NCBI RefSeq assembly: GCF_026094475.1
Contig: NZ_JAPELL010000001.1
Location: forward strand, 1,326,326 to 1,390,325
DNA: 64,000 nt
Direction of reading: 5' to 3'
Source of the DNA: Homoserinimonas sedimenticola
Lineage (GTDB): Bacteria > Actinomycetota > Actinomycetes > Actinomycetales > Microbacteriaceae
How positions within the stretch are numbered: the stretch's first letter is position 1; every line of letters begins with the position of its first letter. The position numbers were made by a program, and so were the translations under genes. This document shows positions 43,509 through 52,521 of this stretch, in pieces. The notes beneath the pieces were generated by a model. It was not told the origin of the DNA. It searched no databases and saw only the letters and a list, made by a program, of their open reading frames with translations.

Positions 43509-44224
43509 TCGATCTCCTCGGGGCTCTGCGGAGGGGCGTCGCCGCTCGCGAGGGCGTTCTCGACGGCGGAGCGCACGAGCGGGGTGAGCACGGCGCCTGG
43601 CACCTCGACGCCGATGTCGGCGAGCGCCGACATCGCCTGCGAGACGATCGCGGTCGAGAAGGTCGTCGCGGTCGCGAGCGCCTCAGCGTAGGCGGGCCGG
43701 TGGGCCTCCGCCACGATGACCGGCTCGGCACCCATCTCCACGACGAGGGCTTGGGCGATCGGCAGCACGGGGGCGGGGGCGGTCACGGCGCAGAAGGCCT
43801 CGCGCAGCCGGACGAGGTCGATGCTCGTGCCCGTGAAGGCGAGCGCCGGGTGCACCGCCAGCGGGATCGCACCGGCCTCCAGGGCGGGAGTGAGCACCGA
43901 GGTGCCCACGGCGGGCGACGTGTGCAGCACGAGCTGGCCGGCCTGCCAGGCGCCGGTGGCGGCGAGCCCCGCGACGAGCCCTTCAAGCTCCGAGTCGGGC
44001 ACCGCCAGCACGACGAGCTCGCTGCGCTCGATGAGCGTCGGCACCTCGAGGATGGGCGCGCCGGGCAGCATCGCCTCGGCGCGGTCGCGGCTCTCGGGCG
44101 ACACGGCCGAGACACCCGTGATGGCGTGCCCGGCCGCCGCGAGCGCGGCACCGATGACGGGCCCGACGCGGCCCGCCCCCACTATGCCGACCCCGAGTCG
44201 ACCCGCGCGCTCGGAAACACTCAC
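43505..44224 (-). CDS. Rossmann-fold DUF2520 protein
   Basis: The 239-residue protein has the dinucleotide-binding start VGIVGAGRVGPVIGAALAAAGH and the DUF2520 C-terminal helical domain (VHPALAFTGTSIDL, RPAYAEALATATTFSTAI). DUF2520 proteins usually stand next to panC, as here with a 4-bp overlap; a ketopantoate-reductase-like role has been proposed from that linkage. No substrate is proven. Confidence 0.85.
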   Translation of the reverse strand: MSVSERAGRLGVGIVGAGRVGPVIGAALAAAGHAITGVSAVSPESRDRAEAMLPGAPILEVPTLIERSELVVLAVPDSELEGLVAGLAATGAWQAGQLVLHTSPAVGTSVLTPALEAGAIPLAVHPALAFTGTSIDLVRLREAFCAVTAPAPVLPIAQALVVEMGAEPVIVAEAHRPAYAEALATATTFSTAIVSQAMSALADIGVEVPGAVLTPLVRSAVENALASGDAPPQSPEEIE

Positions 44225-45888
44225 AGCCCGGGTCCCTCCTCGCGACGGGGCTCGACGTGGGCCTCAGCGGGGGTGGCGGCAGAATCTGCCGAGCTCATGG
44301 GCGTCACGGGCGAGTCCGTGTCAGACTCGGCAGAAGAGTCCGAGGCCCCCCAGCGGTGGGAGCGGTCGCGGGCGGCCGCGTCCACGAGAAGTCCCGCCGT
44401 TTCAGCGAAGAACGCGGATGCCGCGTCGACATCGACTGCGCCGAGCCGAGCCGTGATCGGCCCCGCGACCGTGTGCAGGTGCACGGTCGCGAGCCGCGTC
44501 ATCCGCCCCAGGGGGCCCTGCTCGATCGAGGTGCTCTGCACGCGGGGAGCCGGCACGATCACGAGCTCGCGCCACACGGCGCCGCGACGCAGGAAGAATG
44601 CGTCCATCGTGACCGCGAAGCCGTTGCGGCGCCACGAGAACCAGCGCAGCCAGGCGGCGCGACGCGGCGAGTTCACGAAACCATCGCCCGAACGGCCGTG
44701 CGGCGCCATCCCCGCCTCGATCAGGCGCACCGAGTCGAGGTCCGTGAGGTCGGGCAGCAGCAGACGGAGCACGTTCATGACGTCCTGGTGGTCGCCCACG
44801 GGAAGGATGGTCGTGTTGGCAACAGCGGCCGAAGCGTTCTGCGCGGTCGCCTGGCTGGCCCGGTTGACCTTGATCTCCCACCAGCCAGCAGCCCGCCACA
44901 GGAGCGGTTGGTCGACGACGACCGAATGGATGCGGCCAGGCGGCAGGGTCTCATTGGTGGTCGAGAGCAGGCCGTAACCGACGCGCACGCCGTCACGCGT
45001 GCCCGCGATGGAGTAGCGGAGGGTGCGGGTGAAACGCTGGATCCAGTAGCTACCGAAACCGATCACGGCCGGCACGAGTCCGAAGAGGAAACCCCACTCG
45101 TCGGTCGTGATGACGACAACGATGATCGCGACGGCACCACCGATGAGCACGAGCGTCGACGTGCTCAGCAGCACTGAGCCGATGAGACGTCCGATGCCGA
45201 TGCGCACGATCGACTCCGGGGGTGCCTCATCGGGATCCAGCTCCGGCGCGAGGAACTCGCCGACTCGGGTCTCGAGCAGGCTCCCGCCCGAGGCATCCGC
45301 GATTCTCGCCTCCCGCTGCTCGCGCGTGCCGGAGGCGAGTCGCAGGATCTCGCGTCTCAGCTCATCCGCCGCCGTCGAACCGAGGTAGGCGAGCTGCACG
45401 TTCGCGTCCTGCCCTGCCTGGCTGATCTCAAGTCGGGCGGCACCGAAGAGGCGGGGGATGAAGGGGCGGGCGATGTTGATGCCCTGGATGCGGTCGAGCC
45501 TCGCACGGCGGTGCGTGCGGAAGACGATGCCCGAACGCACCTCCACGACCTCCTCCGTGATGCGGAACGTGTGCATGCGCCATGACGCCCAGAAGCCGAT
45601 CAGTAACGCCACCAGCACGATCGCGACGGCCAGAAGCGCCCAGCCCACCAGGCCGCCCTCGAAGACGAAGTCGACGGGATCGCCGCCCTCCGTGTACTGC
45701 GGAACGAAGGCCTGGATGAGCCGCTCGCGCATGTTCGTGATGACGACACCGAGGATCGCGATGAGGGCGATACCGCCCTTCAGCAGCGGCGACGCGCGGT
45801 GCAGGCGGTGCCACTCCCCGTCGGCGAGGCTCGCCGCGGTGGCCGAACGCCGCCCCTCAGAGAGCTGCTGCGGCAACTCCTCGCTCAC
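44221..45888 (-). CDS. multi-domain membrane protein with bacterial PH (bPH2) domains, YdbT type
   Basis: The 555-residue protein has paired hydrophobic helices (SPLLKGGIALIAILGVVITNM; WALLAVAIVLVALLIGFWA; a second pair near 260-300). Several bPH2 (DUF304) modules follow, with the pattern FRITEEVVEVRSGIVFRTHRRARLDRIQGINI and the later GYGLLSTTNETLPPGRIHSVVVDQPLLWR. The tail is acidic. Its 4-bp overlap with a single bPH2 protein gene upstream is the standard arrangement. Function unknown; links to membrane stress and antimicrobial-peptide sensing have been suggested. Confidence 0.85.
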   Translation of the reverse strand: MSEELPQQLSEGRRSATAASLADGEWHRLHRASPLLKGGIALIAILGVVITNMRERLIQAFVPQYTEGGDPVDFVFEGGLVGWALLAVAIVLVALLIGFWASWRMHTFRITEEVVEVRSGIVFRTHRRARLDRIQGINIARPFIPRLFGAARLEISQAGQDANVQLAYLGSTAADELRREILRLASGTREQREARIADASGGSLLETRVGEFLAPELDPDEAPPESIVRIGIGRLIGSVLLSTSTLVLIGGAVAIIVVVITTDEWGFLFGLVPAVIGFGSYWIQRFTRTLRYSIAGTRDGVRVGYGLLSTTNETLPPGRIHSVVVDQPLLWRAAGWWEIKVNRASQATAQNASAAVANTTILPVGDHQDVMNVLRLLLPDLTDLDSVRLIEAGMAPHGRSGDGFVNSPRRAAWLRWFSWRRNGFAVTMDAFFLRRGAVWRELVIVPAPRVQSTSIEQGPLGRMTRLATVHLHTVAGPITARLGAVDVDAASAFFAETAGLLVDAAARDRSHRWGASDSSAESDTDSPVTPMSSADSAATPAEAHVEPRREEGPGL

Positions 45889-46370
45889 AGGCCCGCCCGG
45901 CGACTCTCGGCGAGTTCCACGAGACGGTCGCGCAGCGCCTCCGCTTCAAACTCGGGCAGACCGGGGATCACGACAGCGGATGCCGCGGCCGCCGTCACGA
46001 ACTTCAGCTCGCTGAGCCCCAACCAGCGCATGAGGGGCCCCCGGTTGATGTCGACCAGCTGCATGCGGCCATAGGGCACAGATACGACGCGGAGGAACAT
46101 GATGCCCCGGCGCACCACGAGGTCGTCATCGCGCAACTGATAGCCGTAGGCGCGCACCTGCCGGGCGGTGAAGATGGCCCCCAGCACGAGAAATGCGAGC
46201 GCGCCCCATACGACCCAGATCGCCCACTCCACGTCGACCAGCAAGTACAAGACGAGGGCGACAGCGATGACGACGCCCCAGAAGAGCACTCCGCTGAGCA
46301 GCTCAGCGGCGATGTACTTGGATGAGACGCGCCGCCACTGGATGCCGGGAGGGTCGAGGTGAGTGGTCAA
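45885..46370 (-). CDS. single bacterial PH-domain membrane protein
   Basis: The 161-residue protein has two adjacent helices (LLSGVLFWGVVIAVALVLYLLV and WAIWVVWGALAFLVLGAIF) and one bPH2 module (YQLRDDDLVVRRGIMFLRVVSVPYGRMQLVDINRGPLMRWLGL). It pairs with the larger bPH2 protein through a 4-bp overlap. It starts 43 bp after the DUF3180 gene. Confidence 0.88.
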   Translation of the reverse strand: MTTHLDPPGIQWRRVSSKYIAAELLSGVLFWGVVIAVALVLYLLVDVEWAIWVVWGALAFLVLGAIFTARQVRAYGYQLRDDDLVVRRGIMFLRVVSVPYGRMQLVDINRGPLMRWLGLSELKFVTAAAASAVVIPGLPEFEAEALRDRLVELAESRRAGL

Positions 46371-46413
46371 GGTCGATCCGTTCCATGTCGGCGGTAGGTG
46401 TCTCGGAACTCGG

Positions 46414-46884
46414 TCAGGACGTCGCCCCGGCCGCCTCCTCCTCGTCCTCGTCGCTGGGCGGGGGGATGCGACACATCTCCTCCGCGATCAGACCACCGGC
46501 GAGGAGGATGAGAGCGCCGACGGCCACCCCGATCGAGTACCCGACCGAGCCTAGCGCCGGCACCGTCCGCGTGAGGAGAAACACGACCGAACCGGCGGCC
46601 GCGCCGCCCAGCAGGGCGCCCGCGAGCGCACTCGCCTTCGCGAGCACAAGCACCCTCAGTGCATAGAAGGGGTCGACGCGAGCGCGGTTTCCGCGCACGG
46701 CGCGACGCACCGGCACCGCAAGGCCTACCACGATGAGACCGATTGCGACGAGCACGATCGTGAGGGAGACGGGCGGGGTGACGGTGGGGCGCCCCGCCGA
46801 CGCGAGCGCCTGCTGTGCCAGCAAACCCCCCGCGGCACCGACCGCGACGAGCAGCAGCACGAGAGAGACGGTGGTGCGCTTCAT
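46414..46884 (-). CDS. DUF3180 membrane protein
   Basis: The 156-residue protein has four predicted helices and the DUF3180 layout (VSLVLLLVAVGAAGGLLAQQ; VDPFYALRVLVLAKASALAGALLGG; an acidic tail DEDEEEAA). DUF3180 genes follow folK in many Actinobacteria, as here (4-bp overlap). Function unknown. Confidence 0.88.
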   Translation of the reverse strand: MKRTTVSLVLLLVAVGAAGGLLAQQALASAGRPTVTPPVSLTIVLVAIGLIVVGLAVPVRRAVRGNRARVDPFYALRVLVLAKASALAGALLGGAAAGSVVFLLTRTVPALGSVGYSIGVAVGALILLAGGLIAEEMCRIPPPSDEDEEEAAGATS

Positions 46885-47429
46885 CGTGGCCCCACCCCCG
46901 GGGCGAGGAGCGGTTCCGCCTCGACGTGCGACACGTCACCGTCGTTGAGGGCGGCGAGCAGCTCGCGCACGGCGCCGTGACCTGGCAGGGTCGCATCCGG
47001 ATCCGCCTGCAGCCACGGCACGAGCACGAAGGCGCGCTCGTGCGCGCGTGGGTGCGGGAGGGTGAGCCGCTCGGTCATGAGCTCGAGGTCGTCGAGCGCG
47101 ATGAGGTCCAGGTCGAGCGTGCGGTCGCCCCAGCGCTGCTCCCGCACGCGCCCGTGCGCATCCTCGATGCGCGCGAGGGCGTCGAGCAGCGTGAGTGGCG
47201 CAAGGGTCGTCTGCGCGATCACGACGGCGTTCAGGTAGGCGGGGGCGGTACGGTCGACGCCCTCCAAAGTCACGGCGGGCGTCTCCACGAGACCGGATGC
47301 CGCGAGCAGACGTATCCCCTCGGTCGCCGCCAGCTCGGCCACCGCAGAACGGAGGGTTGCCTCTCGGTCGCCCAAGTTGCTGCCGAGGGCGATGACCGCG
47401 CGCTCGCGGTGCAGCACGGGACCCGTCAT
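46881..47429 (-). CDS. folK: 2-amino-4-hydroxy-6-hydroxymethyldihydropteridine pyrophosphokinase
   Basis: The 182-residue enzyme has ALGSNLGDREATLRSAV at the N-terminus, ASGLVETPAV, and the HPPK signature RWGDRTLDLDLIALDD. It ends with the LPHPRAHERAFVLVPW substrate segment. It transfers pyrophosphate to the pterin ahead of FolP. It overlaps folB and DUF3180 by 4 bp each. Confidence 0.96.
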   Translation of the reverse strand: MTGPVLHRERAVIALGSNLGDREATLRSAVAELAATEGIRLLAASGLVETPAVTLEGVDRTAPAYLNAVVIAQTTLAPLTLLDALARIEDAHGRVREQRWGDRTLDLDLIALDDLELMTERLTLPHPRAHERAFVLVPWLQADPDATLPGHGAVRELLAALNDGDVSHVEAEPLLAPGVGPR

Positions 47430-47803
47430 GAGCGACCCCGCGTGATCGTGACGGACACATCGGCGAAGGGAACCTCGATAGGCGCCTCCGGCTTGTGCAG
47501 GGTCACCCGCACGAGCTCCGCGGCATCGTGGGCGAGCACCGTGTCGGCGATCCGCTGCGCGACCGTCTCGATGAGGTCGACGGGGTCGCGCTCGACCGCC
47601 GCGACGATCTCGGCGGCCAACTCCCCGTAGTGGATCGTGCTCGCGAGGTCGTCCGACTGAGCGGAGGCCGACAGGTCGAGCCAGACGGTGACATCGACCA
47701 CGAAGACCTGACCCTCGCGGCGCTCATGCTCGAAGACGCCGTGGTGCGCCGTCGCCCGCAGCCCCGTCAGGGTGAGGTGGTCCCGCTCGGCGAGTGCCGT
47801 CAT
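47426..47803 (-). CDS. folB: dihydroneopterin aldolase
   Basis: The 125-residue enzyme reads LTGLRATAHHGVFEHERREGQVFVVDVTVWLDL, with the catalytic Glu of GVFEHE, then ASTIHYGELA and VTLHKPEAPIEVPFADVSVTI (catalytic Lys). It starts at ATG 47803, overlapping folP by 4 bp. Length is normal. Confidence 0.95.
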   Translation of the reverse strand: MTALAERDHLTLTGLRATAHHGVFEHERREGQVFVVDVTVWLDLSASAQSDDLASTIHYGELAAEIVAAVERDPVDLIETVAQRIADTVLAHDAAELVRVTLHKPEAPIEVPFADVSVTITRGRS

Positions 47804-48651
47804 CTCGGTTCCCGGTAAGAGCTGCGGGCCCGATGGGGAAGGGGCGCCCGATCGTCGCCGCTCGACGCCCACGCGTCGAGCATGACACGGGTCGACGTGA
47901 CATCGTGGACCCGCACCGCCCATGCCCCCGCCTCCGCCGCAAGCGCGCTCGTCACGGCCGTCGCACGGTCGCGCTGCTTAGGGCCGGCGCCCTCCTCCAG
48001 CAGCGGAGAGAGGAACCGCTTGCGCGAGGTGCCCACGAGAAGTCGGCTGCCGAGCGGGGCCAACTCGCGCAGGTGCACGAGCACATCCCAGGTGTGCTCC
48101 GCCCGTTTGGCGAAGCCGAGCCCCGGGTCGACGATGATGCGCTCGGGGGCGATCCCCGTCACGATGAGCTCCGCCAGCCGCTGCGTCAGCTCCCCTCGCA
48201 CCTCGCCCACGACATCGTCGTAGCGCGCCTGGCCGTCCATCCCCGAGCTGGGGCCGCGCCAGTGCATCGCCACGAAGTCGACATCGAGATCCGCGACCGT
48301 GCGAGCCATGAGCGGGTCGGCCTGACCGCCCGAGACGTCGTTGACGATCTCGATCCCCAGCTCGGCCGCCGCGGCCGCCGTCGACGCGTTCATGGTGTCG
48401 ACCGAGACGCGGATGCCGCGGCCCACCAACTCGCGAATGACCGGCATGATGCGCCGCTGCTCCTCCTCGACGGGCACGCGCCCGGCGCCAGGCTTGGTGG
48501 TCTCGCCGCCCACATCGATGATGTCGGCACCCTCCGCCACCATGCGGGCCGCGTGCGCCACCGCCGACTCTGTACGCGCAAAATCGCCGCCGTCGCTAAA
48601 GGAGTCGGGCGTCACATTCAGCACGCCCATGATGAGGGGGATCTCAGGCAT
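47800..48651 (-). CDS. folP: dihydropteroate synthase
   Basis: The 283-residue TIM barrel has the two DHPS signatures, MGVLNVTPDSFSDGG and GADIIDVGGETTKPGA, followed by NDVSGG, DPGLGFAK and LVGTSRKRF, the sulfonamide-site region. It joins pterin pyrophosphate with p-aminobenzoate. It overlaps folE by 8 bp and folB by 4 bp. Confidence 0.97.
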   Translation of the reverse strand: MPEIPLIMGVLNVTPDSFSDGGDFARTESAVAHAARMVAEGADIIDVGGETTKPGAGRVPVEEEQRRIMPVIRELVGRGIRVSVDTMNASTAAAAAELGIEIVNDVSGGQADPLMARTVADLDVDFVAMHWRGPSSGMDGQARYDDVVGEVRGELTQRLAELIVTGIAPERIIVDPGLGFAKRAEHTWDVLVHLRELAPLGSRLLVGTSRKRFLSPLLEEGAGPKQRDRATAVTSALAAEAGAWAVRVHDVTSTRVMLDAWASSGDDRAPLPHRARSSYREPR

Positions 48652-49285
48652 CGGTGCCTCCCTGTCGCTCGTTGCGGCCCATGAGTGTCAACACAGCCGC
48701 CTGCTGTCCGGCCCCCGCAAGCTCCCCCCGGCTCGCAAGCGTCACCGTCGTGCTGCCCTCCTGCCGCGGGCCGCGCATCGAGACGCAGTCCTGGCGGGCG
48801 TCGAGCACGACGAGCACGCCCCGTGCGTCGAGGCCCTCGGCAAGGGCATCCGCAATCTGCTCGCTGAGCCGTTCCTGCAGCTGCGGGCGCGACGCAAGCG
48901 TGTTGACGACGCGGGGCAGGGCACCCAGGCCGATCACGCGGCGACCAGGAAGGTAGGCGATGTGCGCGACGCCTGAGAAGGGCAGCAGGTGATGCTCGCA
49001 CATGGAACGGAAGCGGATGTCCCGCATCACCACGAGCTCCCCCTCGTGCCCCTCCTCCAGGTCGATCGGCTCGGCAAGGTGGATCGCGGGGTCGACGCCC
49101 ACGCCGGAGAAGAACTCGGCGTACGACTCCGCGACGCGGCGCGGCGTGTCGACGAGACCCTCCCTCGTGGCATCCGCCCCGATCGCGGCGAGAAGCTCGC
49201 GCACGGCCGCCTCGACACGAACGACATCGACGGATGCCCGGCTCGCGCCCGCCGCATCCGCTGTCTCGTGACGGCTCTCGTCCAC
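48644..49285 (-). CDS. folE: GTP cyclohydrolase I
   Basis: The 213-residue enzyme has AAVRELLAAIGADATREGLVDTPRRVAESYAEFFSG, the zinc-binding Cys and two His of RSMCEHHLLPFSGVAHIAYLPG, and QLQERLSEQIADAL. The second zinc Cys is in the ARQDCVSMRG segment. It opens the folate pathway and starts 9 bp after ftsH. Confidence 0.97.
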   Translation of the reverse strand: MDESRHETADAAGASRASVDVVRVEAAVRELLAAIGADATREGLVDTPRRVAESYAEFFSGVGVDPAIHLAEPIDLEEGHEGELVVMRDIRFRSMCEHHLLPFSGVAHIAYLPGRRVIGLGALPRVVNTLASRPQLQERLSEQIADALAEGLDARGVLVVLDARQDCVSMRGPRQEGSTTVTLASRGELAGAGQQAAVLTLMGRNERQGGTDA

Positions 49286-49294
49286 GCTCGGCTC

Positions 49295-51295
49295 CTAGGC
49301 CGTGGCGATGCCCGGCGAGGTGCGCGGTCCGCGCTTCGGCTTCTGCTGCGGCTCCGAGTCGACGCCGCCGTCAACCACGCCAGCGTCGATGGGTGCCTTC
49401 TCGGGCAGCTCGACGGGGGGACGGTCCGAGACGGGGCGCCGCTCGCTCGAGAGCCACTGGGGCCGCGGCGGGAGCTTCTTGATGTCCTTGAAGATCTCGG
49501 CGATCTGGTGCTGGTCGAGGGTCTCCTTCTCGAGCAGTTCCGTCGCGAGGCGGTCGAGGATGTCGCGGTTGTCGGTGAGCAGCTGCCAGGCCTCGTCGTG
49601 CGCCGCCTCGATGAGCTCACGCACCTCCTTGTCGACCTGCTCCGAGAGCTGCTCCGAGTAGTCGCGAGTCGAGCCCATGTCGCGGCCGTAGAACTCGCCG
49701 CCGCTCGAGCTGAGCTTGACGGAGCCGATCGTGGAACTCATGCCGTAGTCGGTCACCATCTTGCGGGCGGTCGCGGTCGCCTTCTCGATGTCGTTGGAGG
49801 CGCCCGTCGTGGGGTCGTGGAAGACGATCTCCTCCGCGACCCGACCGCCCATCGCGTAGGCGAGCTGGTCGAGCAGCTCGTTACGGCTCACGGAGTAGCG
49901 GTCCTCAAGCGGCATGACCATCGTGTAGCCGAGGGCCCGGCCGCGCGGCAGGATCGTGATCTTGGTGACGGGGTCGGTGTTGTTGAGACCCGCCGCCACG
50001 AGCGCGTGACCGCCCTCGTGATAGGCCGTGATGAGCTTCTCCTGATCGCGCATGACGCGCGTGCGGCGCTGGGGGCCCGCCATCACACGGTCGACAGCCT
50101 CGTCGAGGGCGCGATTGTCGATCAGCTGGGCGCCCGAGCGTGCCGTGAGCAGGGCGGCCTCGTTGAGCACGTTTGCCAGGTCGGCACCTGTGAAGCCCGG
50201 CGTCTTGCGGGCGAGCACCTCGAGGTCGACGCCCTCCGCGAGCGGCTTGCCCTTGGAGTGCACCTGAAGGATGCGCTGGCGCCCGTTCATATCGGGAGCA
50301 TCGACGCCGATCTGCCGGTCGAAGCGGCCGGGGCGCAGCAGGGCCGGGTCCAGGATGTCGGGGCGGTTGGTCGCCGCGATGAGGATGACATTCGTCTTGA
50401 CGTCGAAGCCGTCCATCTCGACGAGGAGCTGGTTGAGGGTCTGCTCGCGCTCGTCGTGGCCGCCGCCCATGCCGGAGCCGCGGTGGCGACCGACCGCGTC
50501 GATCTCGTCGACGAAGATGATGGCGGGCGCGTTCTCCTTCGCCTCCTTGAAGAGGTCGCGCACGCGGCTCGCACCGACGCCCACGAACATCTCGACGAAG
50601 TCCGAACCCGAGATCGAGTAGAACGGCACATTCGCCTCCCCCGCGACCGCGCGAGCGAGGAGGGTCTTGCCCGTGCCGGGAGGGCCATAGAGCAACACGC
50701 CCTTGGGGATGCGTGCACCCACCGCCTGGAAGCGGGCGGGGTCGGTCAGGAAGTCCTTGATCTCGTGGAGCTCCTCGATCGCCTCATCCGAGCCGGCGAC
50801 GTCGTCGAAGGTCACCTTCGGCGTCTCCTTGGAGACGAGCTTGGCGCGGGACTTGCCGAACTGCATGACCCGGCCGCCGCCACCCTGCATGCGCGAGAGC
50901 AGGAACCAGAAGATGAGACCGATGATGAGGAACGGGATGATGAACCCGAGCATCGAGGTCCAGAAGTTGCCGAGGTCGACCTCATCGTCGAACGACTCCA
51001 CGTCGGAGGCGTTGACGGCCGTCACGACCTCCTCGCCGCGCGGGAGTGCGTAGTAGAACTGCACATCCGTGCCGCCGAGTTCCTCGTCGGCCTCCTTCAG
51101 CACGAGGTCGACGCGCTGCTGGCCGTCCACGATCGTCGCCGTTTCGACCCTGTCGTCGGCAAGGAGCTCGAGTCCCTGCTGCGTGCTGATCTCGCGGAAT
51201 CCTGAGCCACCGAGCAGGCTGAACCCGATGCTGAGGATGATGAGCGCTGCCGCGATGTAGATGAAGGGCCCGCGCAGGAACTTCTTGAGATTCAT
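49295..51295 (-). CDS. ftsH: ATP-dependent zinc metalloprotease FtsH
   Basis: The 666-residue protein has two N-terminal transmembrane helices ([18 protein letters not shown] and [17 protein letters not shown]) around a small extracytoplasmic domain. Its AAA module has Walker A GPPGTGKT, Walker [12 protein letters not shown] and a second-region-of-homology arginine pair; the protease motif is HEGGH. It degrades misfolded membrane proteins. Its usual neighbour hpt is 9.6 kb upstream, beyond the galactan island. Confidence 0.97.
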   Translation of the reverse strand: MNLKKFLRGPFIYIAAALIILSIGFSLLGGSGFREISTQQGLELLADDRVETATIVDGQQRVDLVLKEADEELGGTDVQFYYALPRGEEVVTAVNASDVESFDDEVDLGNFWTSMLGFIIPFLIIGLIFWFLLSRMQGGGGRVMQFGKSRAKLVSKETPKVTFDDVAGSDEAIEELHEIKDFLTDPARFQAVGARIPKGVLLYGPPGTGKTLLARAVAGEANVPFYSISGSDFVEMFVGVGASRVRDLFKEAKENAPAIIFVDEIDAVGRHRGSGMGGGHDEREQTLNQLLVEMDGFDVKTNVILIAATNRPDILDPALLRPGRFDRQIGVDAPDMNGRQRILQVHSKGKPLAEGVDLEVLARKTPGFTGADLANVLNEAALLTARSGAQLIDNRALDEAVDRVMAGPQRRTRVMRDQEKLITAYHEGGHALVAAGLNNTDPVTKITILPRGRALGYTMVMPLEDRYSVSRNELLDQLAYAMGGRVAEEIVFHDPTTGASNDIEKATATARKMVTDYGMSSTIGSVKLSSSGGEFYGRDMGSTRDYSEQLSEQVDKEVRELIEAAHDEAWQLLTDNRDILDRLATELLEKETLDQHQIAEIFKDIKKLPPRPQWLSSERRPVSDRPPVELPEKAPIDAGVVDGGVDSEPQQKPKRGPRTSPGIATA

Positions 51296-51351
51296 AGTCC
51301 TGCAAGGCTATCGTGCGGCCCCTTTGTGCCCGCCCGGTGTTTGCTGGGGGC

Positions 51352-52386
51352 TTAACTGCGCTGTGCTGGGCGCGTGCTGGCGCGCACCACCAGCTCCGTG
51401 GGCAGCAGAATCGTCTCCCCGGGAGCCCCCGCTATGACGTCGAGGAGGAGTGCGACCATCTCCTCGCTGATGCGGTCCCAGGGCTGGCGCATCGTGGTGA
51501 GCGATGGTTCATTCGTCGCCGCGAGACCCGAGTCGTCGAAACCGGCGACCGAGACGTCATCGGGCACGCGCAGCCCGGCGCGACGGAGCGCCTGTATCGC
51601 GCCGGCCGCCATGAGGTCGGATGCCGCGAAGACCGCGTCGATGTCGCCGCCACCGTCGAGCAGGCGTTCCATGGCCTCTGCGCCTGACGCCATGCTGTAG
51701 TCGCCCTCGGCGACGAGTTCCGGCATGTAGTCGTCACCCATCTCTTCTTTGAAACCGACGAGGCGAAAACGACCGCCGGGGGTGTCGTGCGGGCCGGCGA
51801 TCATGGCGATCCGCCGGTGTCCGAGCTCTCTCAGGTAGCGCGTCATAGTGCGAGCCGACGCCACCTCGTCGACCGAGACCACGGGGGTCTGCACATCGTG
51901 GCCGAGCGGGATGCCGCAGGAGACGGTAGGGATGCCCGCCCCGATGAGGGTCTCGAGCAGCGGGTCGGACTCGTGGGAGGAGATGAGCATGACACCGTCG
52001 ACGTGGCCTGCGCTCACGTAGTGCTCGATCGTCGCCCGTTCGGCAGGAGTGCCCGCGACCAGCAGCACGAGCGTCATCGACCTCTGGGCGAGGGCAGCGG
52101 CAGCACCGCGCAGTAGCAGGGCGAAGGTGGGGTCCTCGAAGAGCAGGTGCTGCGGCTCCGTGAGGAGGAACGCGAGGGAGTTGGAGCGGCCCGTGGCGAG
52201 GCTCCGCGCGTGGTGATTGGTCGTGTAGCCAGTGCGCCGAATCGCCTCCTCGACAGCTGCGCGGGCTTCGGGCGACACCCAGTGCCCGCCATTGATGACG
52301 CGCGAGACCGTGCCCCGGGAGACGCCTGCCGCGCTCGCGATGTCGCGGATCGTCGGTTTGCGCTGTGCGGCGGTTCTTGCATCCAC
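51352..52386 (-). CDS. LacI family transcriptional regulator of the galactan island
   Basis: The 344-residue repressor has a LacI headpiece (TIRDIASAAGVSRGTVSRVINGGHWVSPEARAAVEEAIRRTGY with the hinge NHHARSLATGRS) and a periplasmic-binding-protein-like sugar domain (VVSVDEVASARTMTRYLRELGHRRIAMIAG; FAASDLMAAGAIQALRRAGLRVPDDVSVAGFDDSG). GTG 52386 is the start. It diverges from the GH42 gene, between which lie two identical operator-like sequences. Galacto-oligosaccharide is the likely inducer. Confidence 0.92.
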   Translation of the reverse strand: MDARTAAQRKPTIRDIASAAGVSRGTVSRVINGGHWVSPEARAAVEEAIRRTGYTTNHHARSLATGRSNSLAFLLTEPQHLLFEDPTFALLLRGAAAALAQRSMTLVLLVAGTPAERATIEHYVSAGHVDGVMLISSHESDPLLETLIGAGIPTVSCGIPLGHDVQTPVVSVDEVASARTMTRYLRELGHRRIAMIAGPHDTPGGRFRLVGFKEEMGDDYMPELVAEGDYSMASGAEAMERLLDGGGDIDAVFAASDLMAAGAIQALRRAGLRVPDDVSVAGFDDSGLAATNEPSLTTMRQPWDRISEEMVALLLDVIAGAPGETILLPTELVVRASTRPAQRS

Positions 52387-52417
52387 ATGTGGACTCTACC
52401 GCGCGACTGGTGCAGAC

Positions 52418-52431
52418 TGGGACCGGTCACA
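52418..52431. promoter_or_regulatory. LacI-type operator, copy 1
   Basis: TGGGACCGGTCACA is a near-perfect palindrome centred on CCGG, a typical LacI/CcpA-family site. The surrounding 21 bases, starting GCAGACTGGG, recur identically 69 bp downstream. It lies 32 bp before the lacI start. Confidence 0.8.
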
Positions 52432-52486
52432 GTCCGATAACGGAATCTCTGCCGCTCTGGCGCTGAGTTCACCCTCACTCGCAGAC

Positions 52487-52500
52487 TGGGACCGGTCACA
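52487..52500. promoter_or_regulatory. LacI-type operator, copy 2
   Basis: This second TGGGACCGGTCACA is identical to copy 1 and 69 bp away, about 6.5 helical turns. It ends 21 bp before the GH42 start. A bound repressor here would block the galactan operon promoter. Two-site binding with DNA looping is possible. Confidence 0.8.
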
Positions 52501-52521
52501 GCCATGATCCGATGGAGCGTC

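Noticed and set aside
48989-51205. 738-codon open frame antisense to ftsH and folE
   Set aside because: Same artefact; both sense genes are unmistakable.
52382-52393. TCCACATGTGGA palindrome at the lacI start as a second operator type
   Set aside because: A 12-bp palindrome overlapping the start codon can arise by chance, and the two identical TGGGACCGGTCACA sites explain regulation.
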